Source: Gammaproteobacteria bacterium
GTDB lineage: Bacteria > Pseudomonadota > Gammaproteobacteria > Comchoanobacterales > Comchoanobacteraceae
Direction: 5' to 3'
DNA: 7,517 nt
Assembly (NCBI GenBank): GCA_029243665.1
Contig: JAQWRO010000077.1
Span: forward strand, 1-7,517
Of the stretch, positions 1 through 5,923 are shown piece by piece (the first letter of the stretch is position 1; every line of letters starts with the position of its first letter). The notes below the pieces were generated by a model, which saw only the letters and a program-made list of their open reading frames with translations, was not told where the DNA came from and ran no database searches. Made by a program: the position numbers and the translations under genes.

Positions 1-221
1 AATGCATGTCTGAGTGTCGGTTTTACATCTTCCGGACCAATGCTAATGGCAGTGATTTTGGAAATGAAACTTTTCTCTTTCAAGCGTATGGCTTCTTCTA
101 AAGCGATTTCATCAAATGGATTAATGCTGTGTTTGACTTGATCATGCACAACTTGACCAGATTTAATTTGAATTTGAACGTTATAATCAATGACGTGTTT
201 TACGGGGATAAGAACATGCAT
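1..221 (-). CDS. etfB: Electron transfer flavoprotein beta subunit, N-terminal part (runs off left edge)
   Basis: The 73 codons visible begin MHVLIPVKHVIDYNVQI and continue through the family signatures SINPFDEIALEEAIRLKE and ISIGPEDVKPTLRHA, which match the N-terminus of proteobacterial EtfB. EtfB pairs with EtfA to form the soluble FAD/AMP heterodimer that takes electrons from acyl-CoA and other dehydrogenases and hands them to ETF-ubiquinone oxidoreductase, encoded nearby on the other strand. The start at 221 is supported by AGGAG (233-237 on the plus strand) 11 nt upstream and by the conserved M-x-VLxPVK beginning. The C-terminal two thirds are missing. etfA would be expected next, beyond position 1, but that is inference. 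The gap to the upstream ligase gene is 37 bp, so cotranscription is possible, although the gene also appears to have its own promoter. Confidence 0.93.
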   Translation of the reverse strand, partial: MHVLIPVKHVIDYNVQIQIKSGQVVHDQVKHSINPFDEIALEEAIRLKEKSFISKITAISIGPEDVKPTLRHA

Positions 222-250
222 GATATGTGAAACTCCTTTTCTTAGAAAAA

Positions 251-279
251 ATTATAGACTAATTATGGTTGTAGGTCAC
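251..279 (-). promoter_or_regulatory. Candidate sigma70 promoter for etfB
   Basis: On the minus strand, GTGACC (274-279, 4 of 6 matches to TTGACA) is separated by 17 bp from a perfect TATAAT (251-256). A start about 7 nt downstream would give a leader of roughly 23 nt that contains the AGGAG ribosome site. The -35 box lies inside the 3' end of the ligase gene. The strong -10 and correct spacing are seen; activity is inferred. Confidence 0.5.
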
Positions 280-1317
280 TAGATTCAACGCCTCACATTG
301 TTTGAGTATGTTCTCACTCATCGTGGGTTTGCTGAGTGCATGCATGAATTTTTGATGCAGGGTTTGGCTTAGTTTGGCAAGGTGTTGTTTGCTCCATGCT
401 TCAATACTTAATGCTGTGTTGTAATCAAGATTGATTATGCCATGCCTTCCAACATGTGAAATCTGATGCATGGAAGTTTTTAATAGTAGATCATCCTTAA
501 ACAAAACAGGTGTTTTTTTCGGCTTATTGGCAATGATGTCTAATATTTGTGCCATCAGTTCTATCGTTGTTTTTAGTGAATCAGCATTAGACGTATCTAA
601 GAATCGTATTTCAATAATTTTGTGACCATTGATTTTTTTTGGTCTTAATAAATGTTGAACTGGATTGGTAAAAGCATGAAAAATATAGTCTTTACTAGAT
701 TGCTTCAATAGAGCATCAAAAGCAGCTATTTTTTTCCAAGACATTAATGACTTTGGAAGAAAATCAAAGTGTGGCCCTAGTATTCCTGAAGCCAAGGCAT
801 GCCTTGAAGAATGACAGTGAGTTCTTTTTTGCGCTAACAATGGAGAGGATTGCATCAAAACTGAAAATGGCATGCACCACTGTTGCATTAAGTCGAGAAT
901 TTGGAATAAATCAGAGTGATGTTCTTCTTTTATGTTAAAGTTAATGTGAATCCCTGCATAACAAAATACATCAGAGAATGGAAAATATTTTCGTGCATGA
1001 AGTTGCTTGGATGAATCTGCGCGCGGGTTTAAACCTTGAAATAGAATATTACAATCGTATTTTTTAGCTATTTTCTGAATGTCATAAATGAGATCAATTT
1101 CATTGAAAAGTAACTTTTTAGATTGATGGGGGTTCGTTTTGAATTCAATTAAACTTGCATGTGGTTCTAATGAAAATGTTGGTAGATTGTGTTCCTCTAA
1201 ATAGTTAATGATTTCACTTTTTAAATCATCCTTTTGAGTAATTGATACTGGTTGATTTTTTTTATCAACTAAATGACACTCGATTTCGATTCCAACTGTC
1301 GAATAAAACTGTTCCAT
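259..1317 (-). CDS. YbdK/GCS2-like carboxylate-amine ligase (glutamate-cysteine ligase superfamily)
   Basis: A 352-residue soluble protein of roughly YbdK length (about 370). Superfamily motifs appear in order: GIEIE (9-13), EPHASLIEFKTNP (51-63, acidic residues probably for metal-ATP), AGIHINFN (121-128, resembling GLHVHVG), SSPLLAQKRTHCHSSR (157-172, resembling SASSPFWQGRDTGFASYR) and KIIEIRFLDT (233-242, resembling TIEVRxxDT). Members join an amine to a carboxylate through an acyl-phosphate; E. coli YbdK has weak glutamate-cysteine ligase activity. The substrate here is unknown. An in-frame ATG lies 15 nt earlier (1332), but the start at 1317 is preferred: AGGA sits 6 nt before it and the GIEIE strand then falls at the usual distance from the N-terminus. 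The gene is divergent from ETF-QO and 37 bp upstream of etfB, which hints at, but does not prove, a link to ETF metabolism. Confidence 0.75.
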   Translation of the reverse strand: MEQFYSTVGIEIECHLVDKKNQPVSITQKDDLKSEIINYLEEHNLPTFSLEPHASLIEFKTNPHQSKKLLFNEIDLIYDIQKIAKKYDCNILFQGLNPRADSSKQLHARKYFPFSDVFCYAGIHINFNIKEEHHSDLFQILDLMQQWCMPFSVLMQSSPLLAQKRTHCHSSRHALASGILGPHFDFLPKSLMSWKKIAAFDALLKQSSKDYIFHAFTNPVQHLLRPKKINGHKIIEIRFLDTSNADSLKTTIELMAQILDIIANKPKKTPVLFKDDLLLKTSMHQISHVGRHGIINLDYNTALSIEAWSKQHLAKLSQTLHQKFMHALSKPTMSENILKQCEALNLVTYNHN

Positions 1318-1348
1318 ATTTTTTCCTATCATTGATGCTAAATCCCTT

Positions 1349-1365
1349 TATACTGAAAAAGTATA
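1349..1365. repeat. 17-bp palindrome TATACT-N5-AGTATA, possible operator
   Basis: Perfect 6-bp arms (1349-1354 and 1360-1365) flank GAAAA. The right arm is the minus-strand -10 box of the ligase promoter, and the predicted start point (about 1353) is in the left arm, so a bound repressor would cover promoter and start site. Chance is not excluded in DNA this AT-rich. Confidence 0.4.
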
Positions 1366-1387
1366 GTAGTAATTTAAAATATTTCAA
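1360..1387 (-). promoter_or_regulatory. Sigma70-like promoter for the ligase gene
   Basis: On the minus strand TTGAAA (1382-1387) and TATACT (1360-1365) are 16 bp apart, each 5 of 6 to consensus. The predicted start near 1353 gives a leader of about 36 nt carrying AGGA ahead of the ATG at 1317. The -35 box lies within the plus-strand promoter for ETF-QO, so the two promoters probably compete for polymerase. Confidence 0.55.
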
Positions 1388-1390
1388 GTG

Positions 1391-1399
1391 TGTTATAAT
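1391..1399 (+). promoter_or_regulatory. Extended -10 promoter for ETF-QO, placed for a leaderless mRNA
   Basis: TGTTATAAT is a perfect TATAAT (1394-1399) with the upstream TG of an extended -10 element. No good -35 is visible, which extended -10 promoters tolerate. Transcription would begin about 7 nt downstream, at or within a base or two of the ATG at 1406. No Shine-Dalgarno sequence precedes that ATG. TGTTA (1391-1395) and TAACA (1402-1406) also form an inverted repeat across the box. Confidence 0.5.
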
Positions 1400-1405
1400 G
1401 GTAAC

Positions 1406-3010
1406 ATGGATAATCAAGAGGTATTGACATTTGACGTCATTATTGTAGGTGCTGGTCCAGCAGGGCTAACAGCTGCGATTAAGCTATTACAATTGCAACC
1501 AGGTTTGTCGGTTTGTGTGTTAGAAAAGTCTGCACAGATTGGGGGGCATTTGGTTTCGGGTGCAGTATTAGAACCTAGTGCTTTACATGCATTACTACCA
1601 AGCTGGCAAGAAGATAAAGCTTGTCCGGTCAGTGTTGCTGTCAACAAAGATCAATTCTATTATTTTTCTAAAAAACATGCTTGGCGTATGCCAACCCCGC
1701 CACAAATGAAGAACCATGGTAACTATATTATTAGTCTGTCTAAGTTTTCGAGATATTTAGCTGCTAAGGCTGAAGCCTTAGGTGCACAAATTTTTCCTGG
1801 GTTTGCAGCTGCTCAACCAATCATTGAAAAGGGTCGCTTGTGTGGTGTGGTCACAGGTGAAATGGGTGTAGACCATGCAGGCCAACCAGGACCAAATTAT
1901 CAACCAGGGATGCATTTAAAAGCACCTATAACTTTTTTAGCTGAAGGTGCGCACGGCTCACTCACAAAAGTCGTAACGAAGACATTTGATTTGCGTCAAA
2001 ATGCTCAATTACAAACTTATGCCATTGGGATCAAAGAAGTGTGGGAAGTGTCGGATCAAGTGCATCAAGAAGGACTTGTCTGGCATAGCATTGGTTGGCC
2101 ATTACCATCAGATACCTATGGTGGTTCATTTGTATATCATGATGCCAATCAAAGGGTTTCTCTTGGTTATGTTGTGGGTCTTGATTATCAAAACCCATAT
2201 CTAAATCCCTATGCAACGTTACAACAGTTCAAACATCACCCAAAATGTTTAGGTTTGCTTAAAGGAGGTAAGCGCATAGCTTATGGTGCTCGAGCTTTGA
2301 CGGAAGGCGGTTGGCAGTCTTTGCCAAAGCTTGCATTTCCAGGTGGTCGGTTGATCGGTTGCTCAGCAGGGCTAGTCAATACACCTAAGATTAAAGGGAT
2401 TCATAATTCAATGTGGTCTGGTATGATTGCAGCTGAGCAGTGGGTGAGTCACCAAAAACCAGAAGATACAGGTTATGATGATGCTTTACGAGAAAGCTGT
2501 GTTGGCAAAGAATTATACAAAGTTAGAAACATCCGTCCAGGGTTTACAAAAGGGCTTTGGCCTGGCTTAACTAATGCTGGTTTTGAGACATTCACAATGG
2601 GTAAGGTGCCTTGGACATTGTCTCATCACATCGATCATTTGCAAGTTAAGTCTAAATCTGCCTTCACACCGATTGATTATCCAAAACCAGATGGTGAAAT
2701 TAGTTTTGATATTTTAACATCGGTTCGATTGACGGGAACTAATCATGCTGAAGATCAACCCTGTCATTTACAACTGGCTGATACCAAGATTCCTATTGAA
2801 GTTAATTACAACCAATATGATTCACCAGAAACACGTTATTGTCCTGCAAAAGTATATGAAATTGTAAAAAACGATGCAGGAAAACCAAAGTTACAAATCA
2901 ATGCACAAAATTGTATTCATTGTAAAACCTGCGATATTAAAGATTTTAAGCAAAATATTAATTGGGTGCCGCCTCAAGGGGGTGAGGGCCCAAATTATAG
3001 TGAAACTTAA
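1406..3010 (+). CDS. etf-QO: Electron transfer flavoprotein-ubiquinone oxidoreductase (ETF-QO)
   Basis: A 534-residue monotopic inner-membrane flavoprotein that passes electrons from reduced ETF to ubiquinone, using FAD and one 4Fe-4S cluster. The FAD dinucleotide motif VGAGPAG is at 14-20, followed by GGHLVSGAVLEP. The central block NHGNYII...GWPL...TYGGSFVYH...GLDYQNPYL...GGKRIAYGARAL...GGW...FPGG...GCSAG matches human ETFDH closely, in line with a full quinone-binding domain. The cluster ligands are Cys479 in RYCPAKVYE and Cys503, Cys506 and Cys509 in NCIHCKTCDIKD, and the protein ends with the usual INWVPPQGGEGPNY. No residue looks missing. A GTG 18 nt earlier (1388) is in frame but overlaps the -10 box, so the ATG at 1406 was chosen. 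The partner etfB lies on the other strand, beyond the ligase. The TAA stop overlaps the stop of the convergent gene. Confidence 0.96.
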   Translation: MDNQEVLTFDVIIVGAGPAGLTAAIKLLQLQPGLSVCVLEKSAQIGGHLVSGAVLEPSALHALLPSWQEDKACPVSVAVNKDQFYYFSKKHAWRMPTPPQMKNHGNYIISLSKFSRYLAAKAEALGAQIFPGFAAAQPIIEKGRLCGVVTGEMGVDHAGQPGPNYQPGMHLKAPITFLAEGAHGSLTKVVTKTFDLRQNAQLQTYAIGIKEVWEVSDQVHQEGLVWHSIGWPLPSDTYGGSFVYHDANQRVSLGYVVGLDYQNPYLNPYATLQQFKHHPKCLGLLKGGKRIAYGARALTEGGWQSLPKLAFPGGRLIGCSAGLVNTPKIKGIHNSMWSGMIAAEQWVSHQKPEDTGYDDALRESCVGKELYKVRNIRPGFTKGLWPGLTNAGFETFTMGKVPWTLSHHIDHLQVKSKSAFTPIDYPKPDGEISFDILTSVRLTGTNHAEDQPCHLQLADTKIPIEVNYNQYDSPETRYCPAKVYEIVKNDAGKPKLQINAQNCIHCKTCDIKDFKQNINWVPPQGGEGPNYSET

Positions 3011-4017
3011 TTTATGATGTCTTTGAGGGTTTTAATTAATGCTTCTTCAGAAGGGATGAATGACGTTTGAAGTAGTTCGCGAGTAAATTTGCTGTTAGCA
3101 ATGATTTTACCATTCAACTCTTCCATGATGGCTCTATATTGAGGAACAAACTGTTTGATCAAAGGCTCAAATAGTACGGGTGGCGTTATTCTTGGCATAT
3201 TTTTTTTCAAACTTGGTTTGATTGATACCATCAAATCTTTAACGGTTGATATAGAAATTGTCTCGTCTGCCAGGACAAGTCTTTTATTAGTTAAAAGATT
3301 ATTGTTTATGATGTTCATATGTGCTTGAACAACATCGATAATATCAATTCCAGGCCATTGTAGTTTCGGCAATAGCATGAATTGACCATCAGCCATTTTT
3401 TGCATTAGCTGAATGAATGGGGTTGTGCTAAAACCTTTGAAATGCCCAAAAACAGTTGGCACGTATATTGCAGTAAAAATATTTTCTAACTTATTGGCAG
3501 TAACGTATTCCCAATTGGCTATGTCACTTTTAACAATTTGTGTTGAAAAGGGTGTTAATGTATCCCATTGTGGTTCGCAAAAAGATTGACCATCTATCAA
3601 GTTCATCGTTGGTGTTTTCATATTATACCGTAAGGACAAAATGCTCGAGGTCACTGTGAATTTCTGAATATGTGCTTTTTTTGATGATTCAAGCCATTGG
3701 ATGGTTTCATGGTGTAGGGTATGTATCCAGCGAAGTCTTCCATCCTCATCTAAAATGGGGGGTGGCGCTAACATATGGAAAACGATGTCACAATGTTTCA
3801 AAATAGAGGTCTTAGTTTCTAGAAGACTGTTTTCAAGGTTAGTAATTCTTAGATTGGAAATGTCATCAACGTGATTGGCAATCAACTGTTGAAGAGGTTC
3901 TATGAATGTCTGTTGGTCGGTTAACCCAATGACACGGTAGCCACGTTTCAAAAGTTCAACAGCGGTTGCTTGTGCAGTGAAATGGGATAGATCTGTAATA
4001 AGTACACAAAATTTCAT
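3007..4017 (-). CDS. Extended SDR / dihydroflavonol-4-reductase-like protein with degenerate NAD(P) motif
   Basis: A 336-residue protein with the layout of an NAD-dependent epimerase/DFR-type Rossmann protein: VLITDLSHFTAQATAVELLKRGYRVIGLTD (5-34) stands where VTGASGFIGxxLxxxLLxRGYxV is expected, followed by CDIVFHMLAPPP (76-87), the serine segment VTSS (122-125), IYVPTVFGH (184-192) and IDIIDVVQAHM (224-234). All three glycines of TGxxGxxG are replaced (D9, H12, A15). The YxxxK motif is not evident: the expected region reads FSTQIVKSD, with Thr at the Tyr position if K163 is the lysine. It may bind nucleotide atypically or have a structural or sensor role; the substrate is unknown. The ATG at 4017 has only a weak AAGAGA ribosome site. 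The stop overlaps that of ETF-QO. It diverges from hemD. Confidence 0.78.
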   Translation of the reverse strand: MKFCVLITDLSHFTAQATAVELLKRGYRVIGLTDQQTFIEPLQQLIANHVDDISNLRITNLENSLLETKTSILKHCDIVFHMLAPPPILDEDGRLRWIHTLHHETIQWLESSKKAHIQKFTVTSSILSLRYNMKTPTMNLIDGQSFCEPQWDTLTPFSTQIVKSDIANWEYVTANKLENIFTAIYVPTVFGHFKGFSTTPFIQLMQKMADGQFMLLPKLQWPGIDIIDVVQAHMNIINNNLLTNKRLVLADETISISTVKDLMVSIKPSLKKNMPRITPPVLFEPLIKQFVPQYRAIMEELNGKIIANSKFTRELLQTSFIPSEEALIKTLKDIIN

Positions 4018-4039
4018 ATTTTATTCTCTTTATAATTTA

Positions 4040-4069
4040 ATTATAGTTTGAAAATAATACTTATGTGAT
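4040..4069 (-). promoter_or_regulatory. Candidate promoter for the SDR-like gene
   Basis: Minus strand: ATCACA (4064-4069, 4 of 6) then 18 bp, then a perfect TATAAT (4040-4045). The start would fall near 4033, giving a leader of about 16 nt with AAAGAGAA. The -10 is strong but the region is very AT-rich, so chance matches are likely. Confidence 0.4.
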
Positions 4070-4143
4070 TAAAATTTATACTTTTTTTTATAGAAAATTT
4101 ATTTAGGGTTTTTTTCAATGTTTATCTAAGATTTCAATTGTTA

Positions 4144-4169
4144 AAGCGGCCAATAAATATTGGCCGCTT
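4144..4169 (-). terminator. Perfect 12-bp GC-centred stem-loop, terminator- or attenuator-like
   Basis: AAGCGGCCAATA (4144-4155) and TATTGGCCGCTT (4158-4169) are exact reverse complements separated by two bases; the real loop would open the inner A-T pairs. Read leftward it ends in UUU and then AACAAUU, a weak U-tract; read rightward there is none. Neither flanking protein gene ends here, since both start facing away from it. If it terminates anything, that would be an unannotated leftward RNA or a premature stop in the SDR-gene leader. A DNA-binding palindrome is the alternative. Confidence 0.4.
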
Positions 4170-4211
4170 CCTCCGTAAGTAAAGTTATTAAGTCAAAGCT
4201 GACACATTGTA

Positions 4212-4287
4212 ATGAGTTATGTTTTCATGAGTTGTTAGTTTGCTATGTATCTGTTTTTTACCATGTCCATTAGGTATGTCAACTCAT
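4212..4287. repeat. Three ATGAGTT half-sites upstream of hemD
   Basis: ATGAGTT occurs directly at 4212-4218 and 4227-4233 (15 nt apart, start to start) and inverted as AACTCAT at 4281-4287. The second and third copies extend to an 8-bp inverted pair, ATGAGTTG/CAACTCAT. The set lies between two divergent genes and overlaps the candidate promoters, as binding sites for a regulator would. No known regulator consensus is recognised. Confidence 0.35.
4255..4282 (-). promoter_or_regulatory. Candidate leftward promoter with perfect TTGACA
   Basis: Minus strand TTGACA (4277-4282) is followed after 16 bp by TAAAAA (4255-4260, 4 of 6 to TATAAT). Transcription would start near 4248 and meet the 4144-4169 hairpin after about 80 nt, giving either a short RNA of about 105 nt or a long attenuated leader for the SDR-like gene. 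The perfect -35 is the main support; the -10 is poor. Confidence 0.3.
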
Positions 4288-4360
4288 TGAATATTATAGC
4301 ATAAATTTAAACACTTTGGTTTTTGAAGACAGGGTTGAATAGAGCTGTTAAGCTATATGT

Positions 4361-5056
4361 ATGATTATTGTAACAAGACCAAAGCCATGGGCAGAGCCTT
4401 TGTGTGACAAATTAAAGTCAGCACAAATTCAGTATAGATACTTGCCTGCAGCAAGGCTCGAAAAGACAGATTATAAACCACCAAAAAATCTCGGTGGCAT
4501 AACTCTTTTTTTAAGTCAATCGGGTGTATTATTTGCACCTGATGCACTGGATTTCGAAATGGTTTTTGCAGTTGGTCCTAAAACAGCTCAGGCAGTTGAA
4601 AATAAGTACACATGTGACTGCTATCAACCTAGGCCAGGACATTATTCAGTATCGGGGTTGCTAGAAGACCCTTACTTTATCAGGCAAATGGAAGCTAATT
4701 CTGTGCTTCATATCATTGGTGGGATGCATAGTGATGTCAGTAGATTCGATTCATTGAATACAAAAGTTGTGATGCATCGAGTGTATGAAATGACGCCCAT
4801 TGCCCATCAGGTCAATGGGATACCACAACAGGGTGAGATTTGGTTTACCAGCCAAAAACTTATGCAATTATTTTTTGAGTATTATATCCTTACCCTTAAT
4901 GAAAAAAATCTGTTATCCTATGACATAGTGGTGCCAACAATGATGTGTCAGGAGCAAGCAGTTGCCCTTGGTTTTAAGGGTCGCATAGAGGTGGTCTCAG
5001 ATCCGAGAGATGAATCTTTTATCGCACATTATCAGGTAAAGCATAGGAGCAAATAG
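4361..5056 (+). CDS. hemD: Uroporphyrinogen-III synthase
   Basis: HemD cyclises hydroxymethylbilane with inversion of ring D to give uroporphyrinogen III, the precursor of heme, siroheme and corrins; it is cytosolic. The 231-residue product is slightly shorter than usual (about 245-260) and poorly conserved, as is normal for the family, but the landmarks are in place: MIIVTRP at the start, LFLSQSGV (49-56), FAVGPKTAQAV (69-79), SVSGLL (96-101), VYEMTP (141-146), IWFTS (160-164) and the C-terminal VVSDPRDESFIAHY, like the usual SDPxDExLxxxL. The start fits the conserved VTRP beginning, although no good ribosome site is visible. The TAG stop is directly followed by the hemX ATG, with no gap, and the hemX ribosome site AGGAG (5045-5049) lies inside hemD, so the two are translationally linked. 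hemC, often immediately upstream, is absent. Confidence 0.9.
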   Translation: MIIVTRPKPWAEPLCDKLKSAQIQYRYLPAARLEKTDYKPPKNLGGITLFLSQSGVLFAPDALDFEMVFAVGPKTAQAVENKYTCDCYQPRPGHYSVSGLLEDPYFIRQMEANSVLHIIGGMHSDVSRFDSLNTKVVMHRVYEMTPIAHQVNGIPQQGEIWFTSQKLMQLFFEYYILTLNEKNLLSYDIVVPTMMCQEQAVALGFKGRIEVVSDPRDESFIAHYQVKHRSK

Positions 5057-5923
5057 ATGAAACAAATCAAACGGTGGCTAACATGTTATTTATTTCCTTT
5101 GGCTGTTTTAGCCATGATTGGCTGGCTTGTTTTTCAACAAGCTTTATTTAACCAAACAATTCAAGATCAAAATGCAGTTATCGATCAGCTTGAATCACAG
5201 CTGAAAGCTTTTCGTACACCAAAAGTGATACAGGATGAAAATAAGCATTATCAACAAATGGCTTATCTTGTCTTGGTTGATCGTAGTGATTTAGACCTAG
5301 GTGCAGCATATCTAGAAATACTCAGCACCAATTATAAGGAAACTAAAGATAGAAAGCGTCAACAAGACATTCAAGTCCTTAAGTCACAAGTGGACACACT
5401 CAGAGCTCAAGTGAAAGATAGGACCAAACTGATTACTGAACTACAATCACGGCTGTCAAAACCTGGCAATCAGAAAAAGACCAAAGAAAAAAGTTGGCTA
5501 CGTCCATTGAAAGGTTGGGTTAATGTTGAATATCATGAAGGTAAGGCAGGTCAGGTTGATCCTCAACAGTGGCGTTACTGGTCTACATTAGAGCAGGCTA
5601 GATGGTATCTTGTTCACGGACACTATGATGATTACCTAGATGCTATAGCAAATATAGAAAGTTGGGTGAAATTATACCCTGGGGATATCGATTGGCAAAC
5701 ATCACTCACTGAGCTCGCTAAACCCTTACAAGATTTAGACCTATCAAGTATTCATGTTGAACAGAACAGAAAGAAAGATTTGGAGCAGAAGGCTATGCTT
5801 AGAAAGCAATTCAATGAGAAAACAAAACAAAAAGCTCAAGAAGATATAGACTTAGAGTCTGAGTCTGAACAAACCAAATCTGATTCTAAGCCACAACAAC
5901 CTAGACATGGAGTGATTGCCTAA
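5057..5923 (+). CDS. hemX: HemX family membrane protein
   Basis: A 288-residue single-pass protein: a short basic N-terminus (KQIKRW), a membrane segment at about 8-27 (LTCYLFPLAVLAMIGWLVFQ), coiled-coil stretches near 34-52 and 95-135, then a globular part. WLRPLKGWVNVEY (147-159), LEQARWYLVHGHYDDYLDAIANIESWVKLY (178-207) and the following helix correspond to the E. coli HemX region ending in STWVRAYYD. The tail from about 236 is charged and low in complexity. E. coli HemX (about 393 residues) has a longer cytoplasmic N-terminus, so this is a compact version. It was once called uroporphyrinogen methyltransferase because of its operon, but it has no methyltransferase domain and its biochemical role is not settled. 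AGGAG ends 7 nt before the ATG. The stop overlaps the hemY start by one base (TAATG). Confidence 0.88.
   Translation: MKQIKRWLTCYLFPLAVLAMIGWLVFQQALFNQTIQDQNAVIDQLESQLKAFRTPKVIQDENKHYQQMAYLVLVDRSDLDLGAAYLEILSTNYKETKDRKRQQDIQVLKSQVDTLRAQVKDRTKLITELQSRLSKPGNQKKTKEKSWLRPLKGWVNVEYHEGKAGQVDPQQWRYWSTLEQARWYLVHGHYDDYLDAIANIESWVKLYPGDIDWQTSLTELAKPLQDLDLSSIHVEQNRKKDLEQKAMLRKQFNEKTKQKAQEDIDLESESEQTKSDSKPQQPRHGVIA

Larger units (their letters stand above)
4018..4360. other. 343-bp divergent intergenic region between the SDR-like gene and hemD
   Basis: No protein of credible length is seen. The left part (about 4070-4125) is A/T-tract rich, the centre holds a GC-rich hairpin (4144-4169), and the right part holds three ATGAGTT half-sites and a minus-strand TTGACA. 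The hemD leader has no convincing Shine-Dalgarno sequence: GAG at 4342-4344 is too far from the ATG at 4361. The hemD promoter is uncertain. The best I can offer is ATGTCA (4276-4281) with CATAAA (4300-4305) at 18 bp, which is weak. The tract is much longer than the divergent gap at 1318-1405, suggesting extra content. Confidence 0.6.

Noticed and set aside
747..938. 63-codon plus-strand open frame inside the ligase gene
   Set aside because: It lies wholly opposite a well-supported gene, shows no recognisable domain and has no neighbours that suggest a role.
1318..1332. Upstream ATG for the ligase
   Set aside because: The AGGA that would serve as ribosome site lies between the two ATGs and is well placed only for the second.
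1388..1405. Upstream GTG start for ETF-QO
   Set aside because: It would put the coding sequence over the extended -10 box and add six residues (MCYNGN) that the family does not have.
1242..1427. Plus-strand open frame across the divergent promoters
   Set aside because: It overlaps the ligase 5' end, both promoters and the ETF-QO start; the hydrophobic, AT-driven composition looks like chance.
1414..2216. Antisense and shifted open frames within ETF-QO (1414-1647 minus, 1986-2204 plus, 2031-2216 minus)
   Set aside because: All are embedded in a highly conserved gene and have no features of their own.
4341..4354. Small AGCT-GTTA-AGCT hairpin just before hemD
   Set aside because: Four base pairs are too weak to call a regulatory structure.
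4365..4547. 60-codon minus-strand frame opposite hemD
   Set aside because: It is an antisense shadow of hemD with no start signal.
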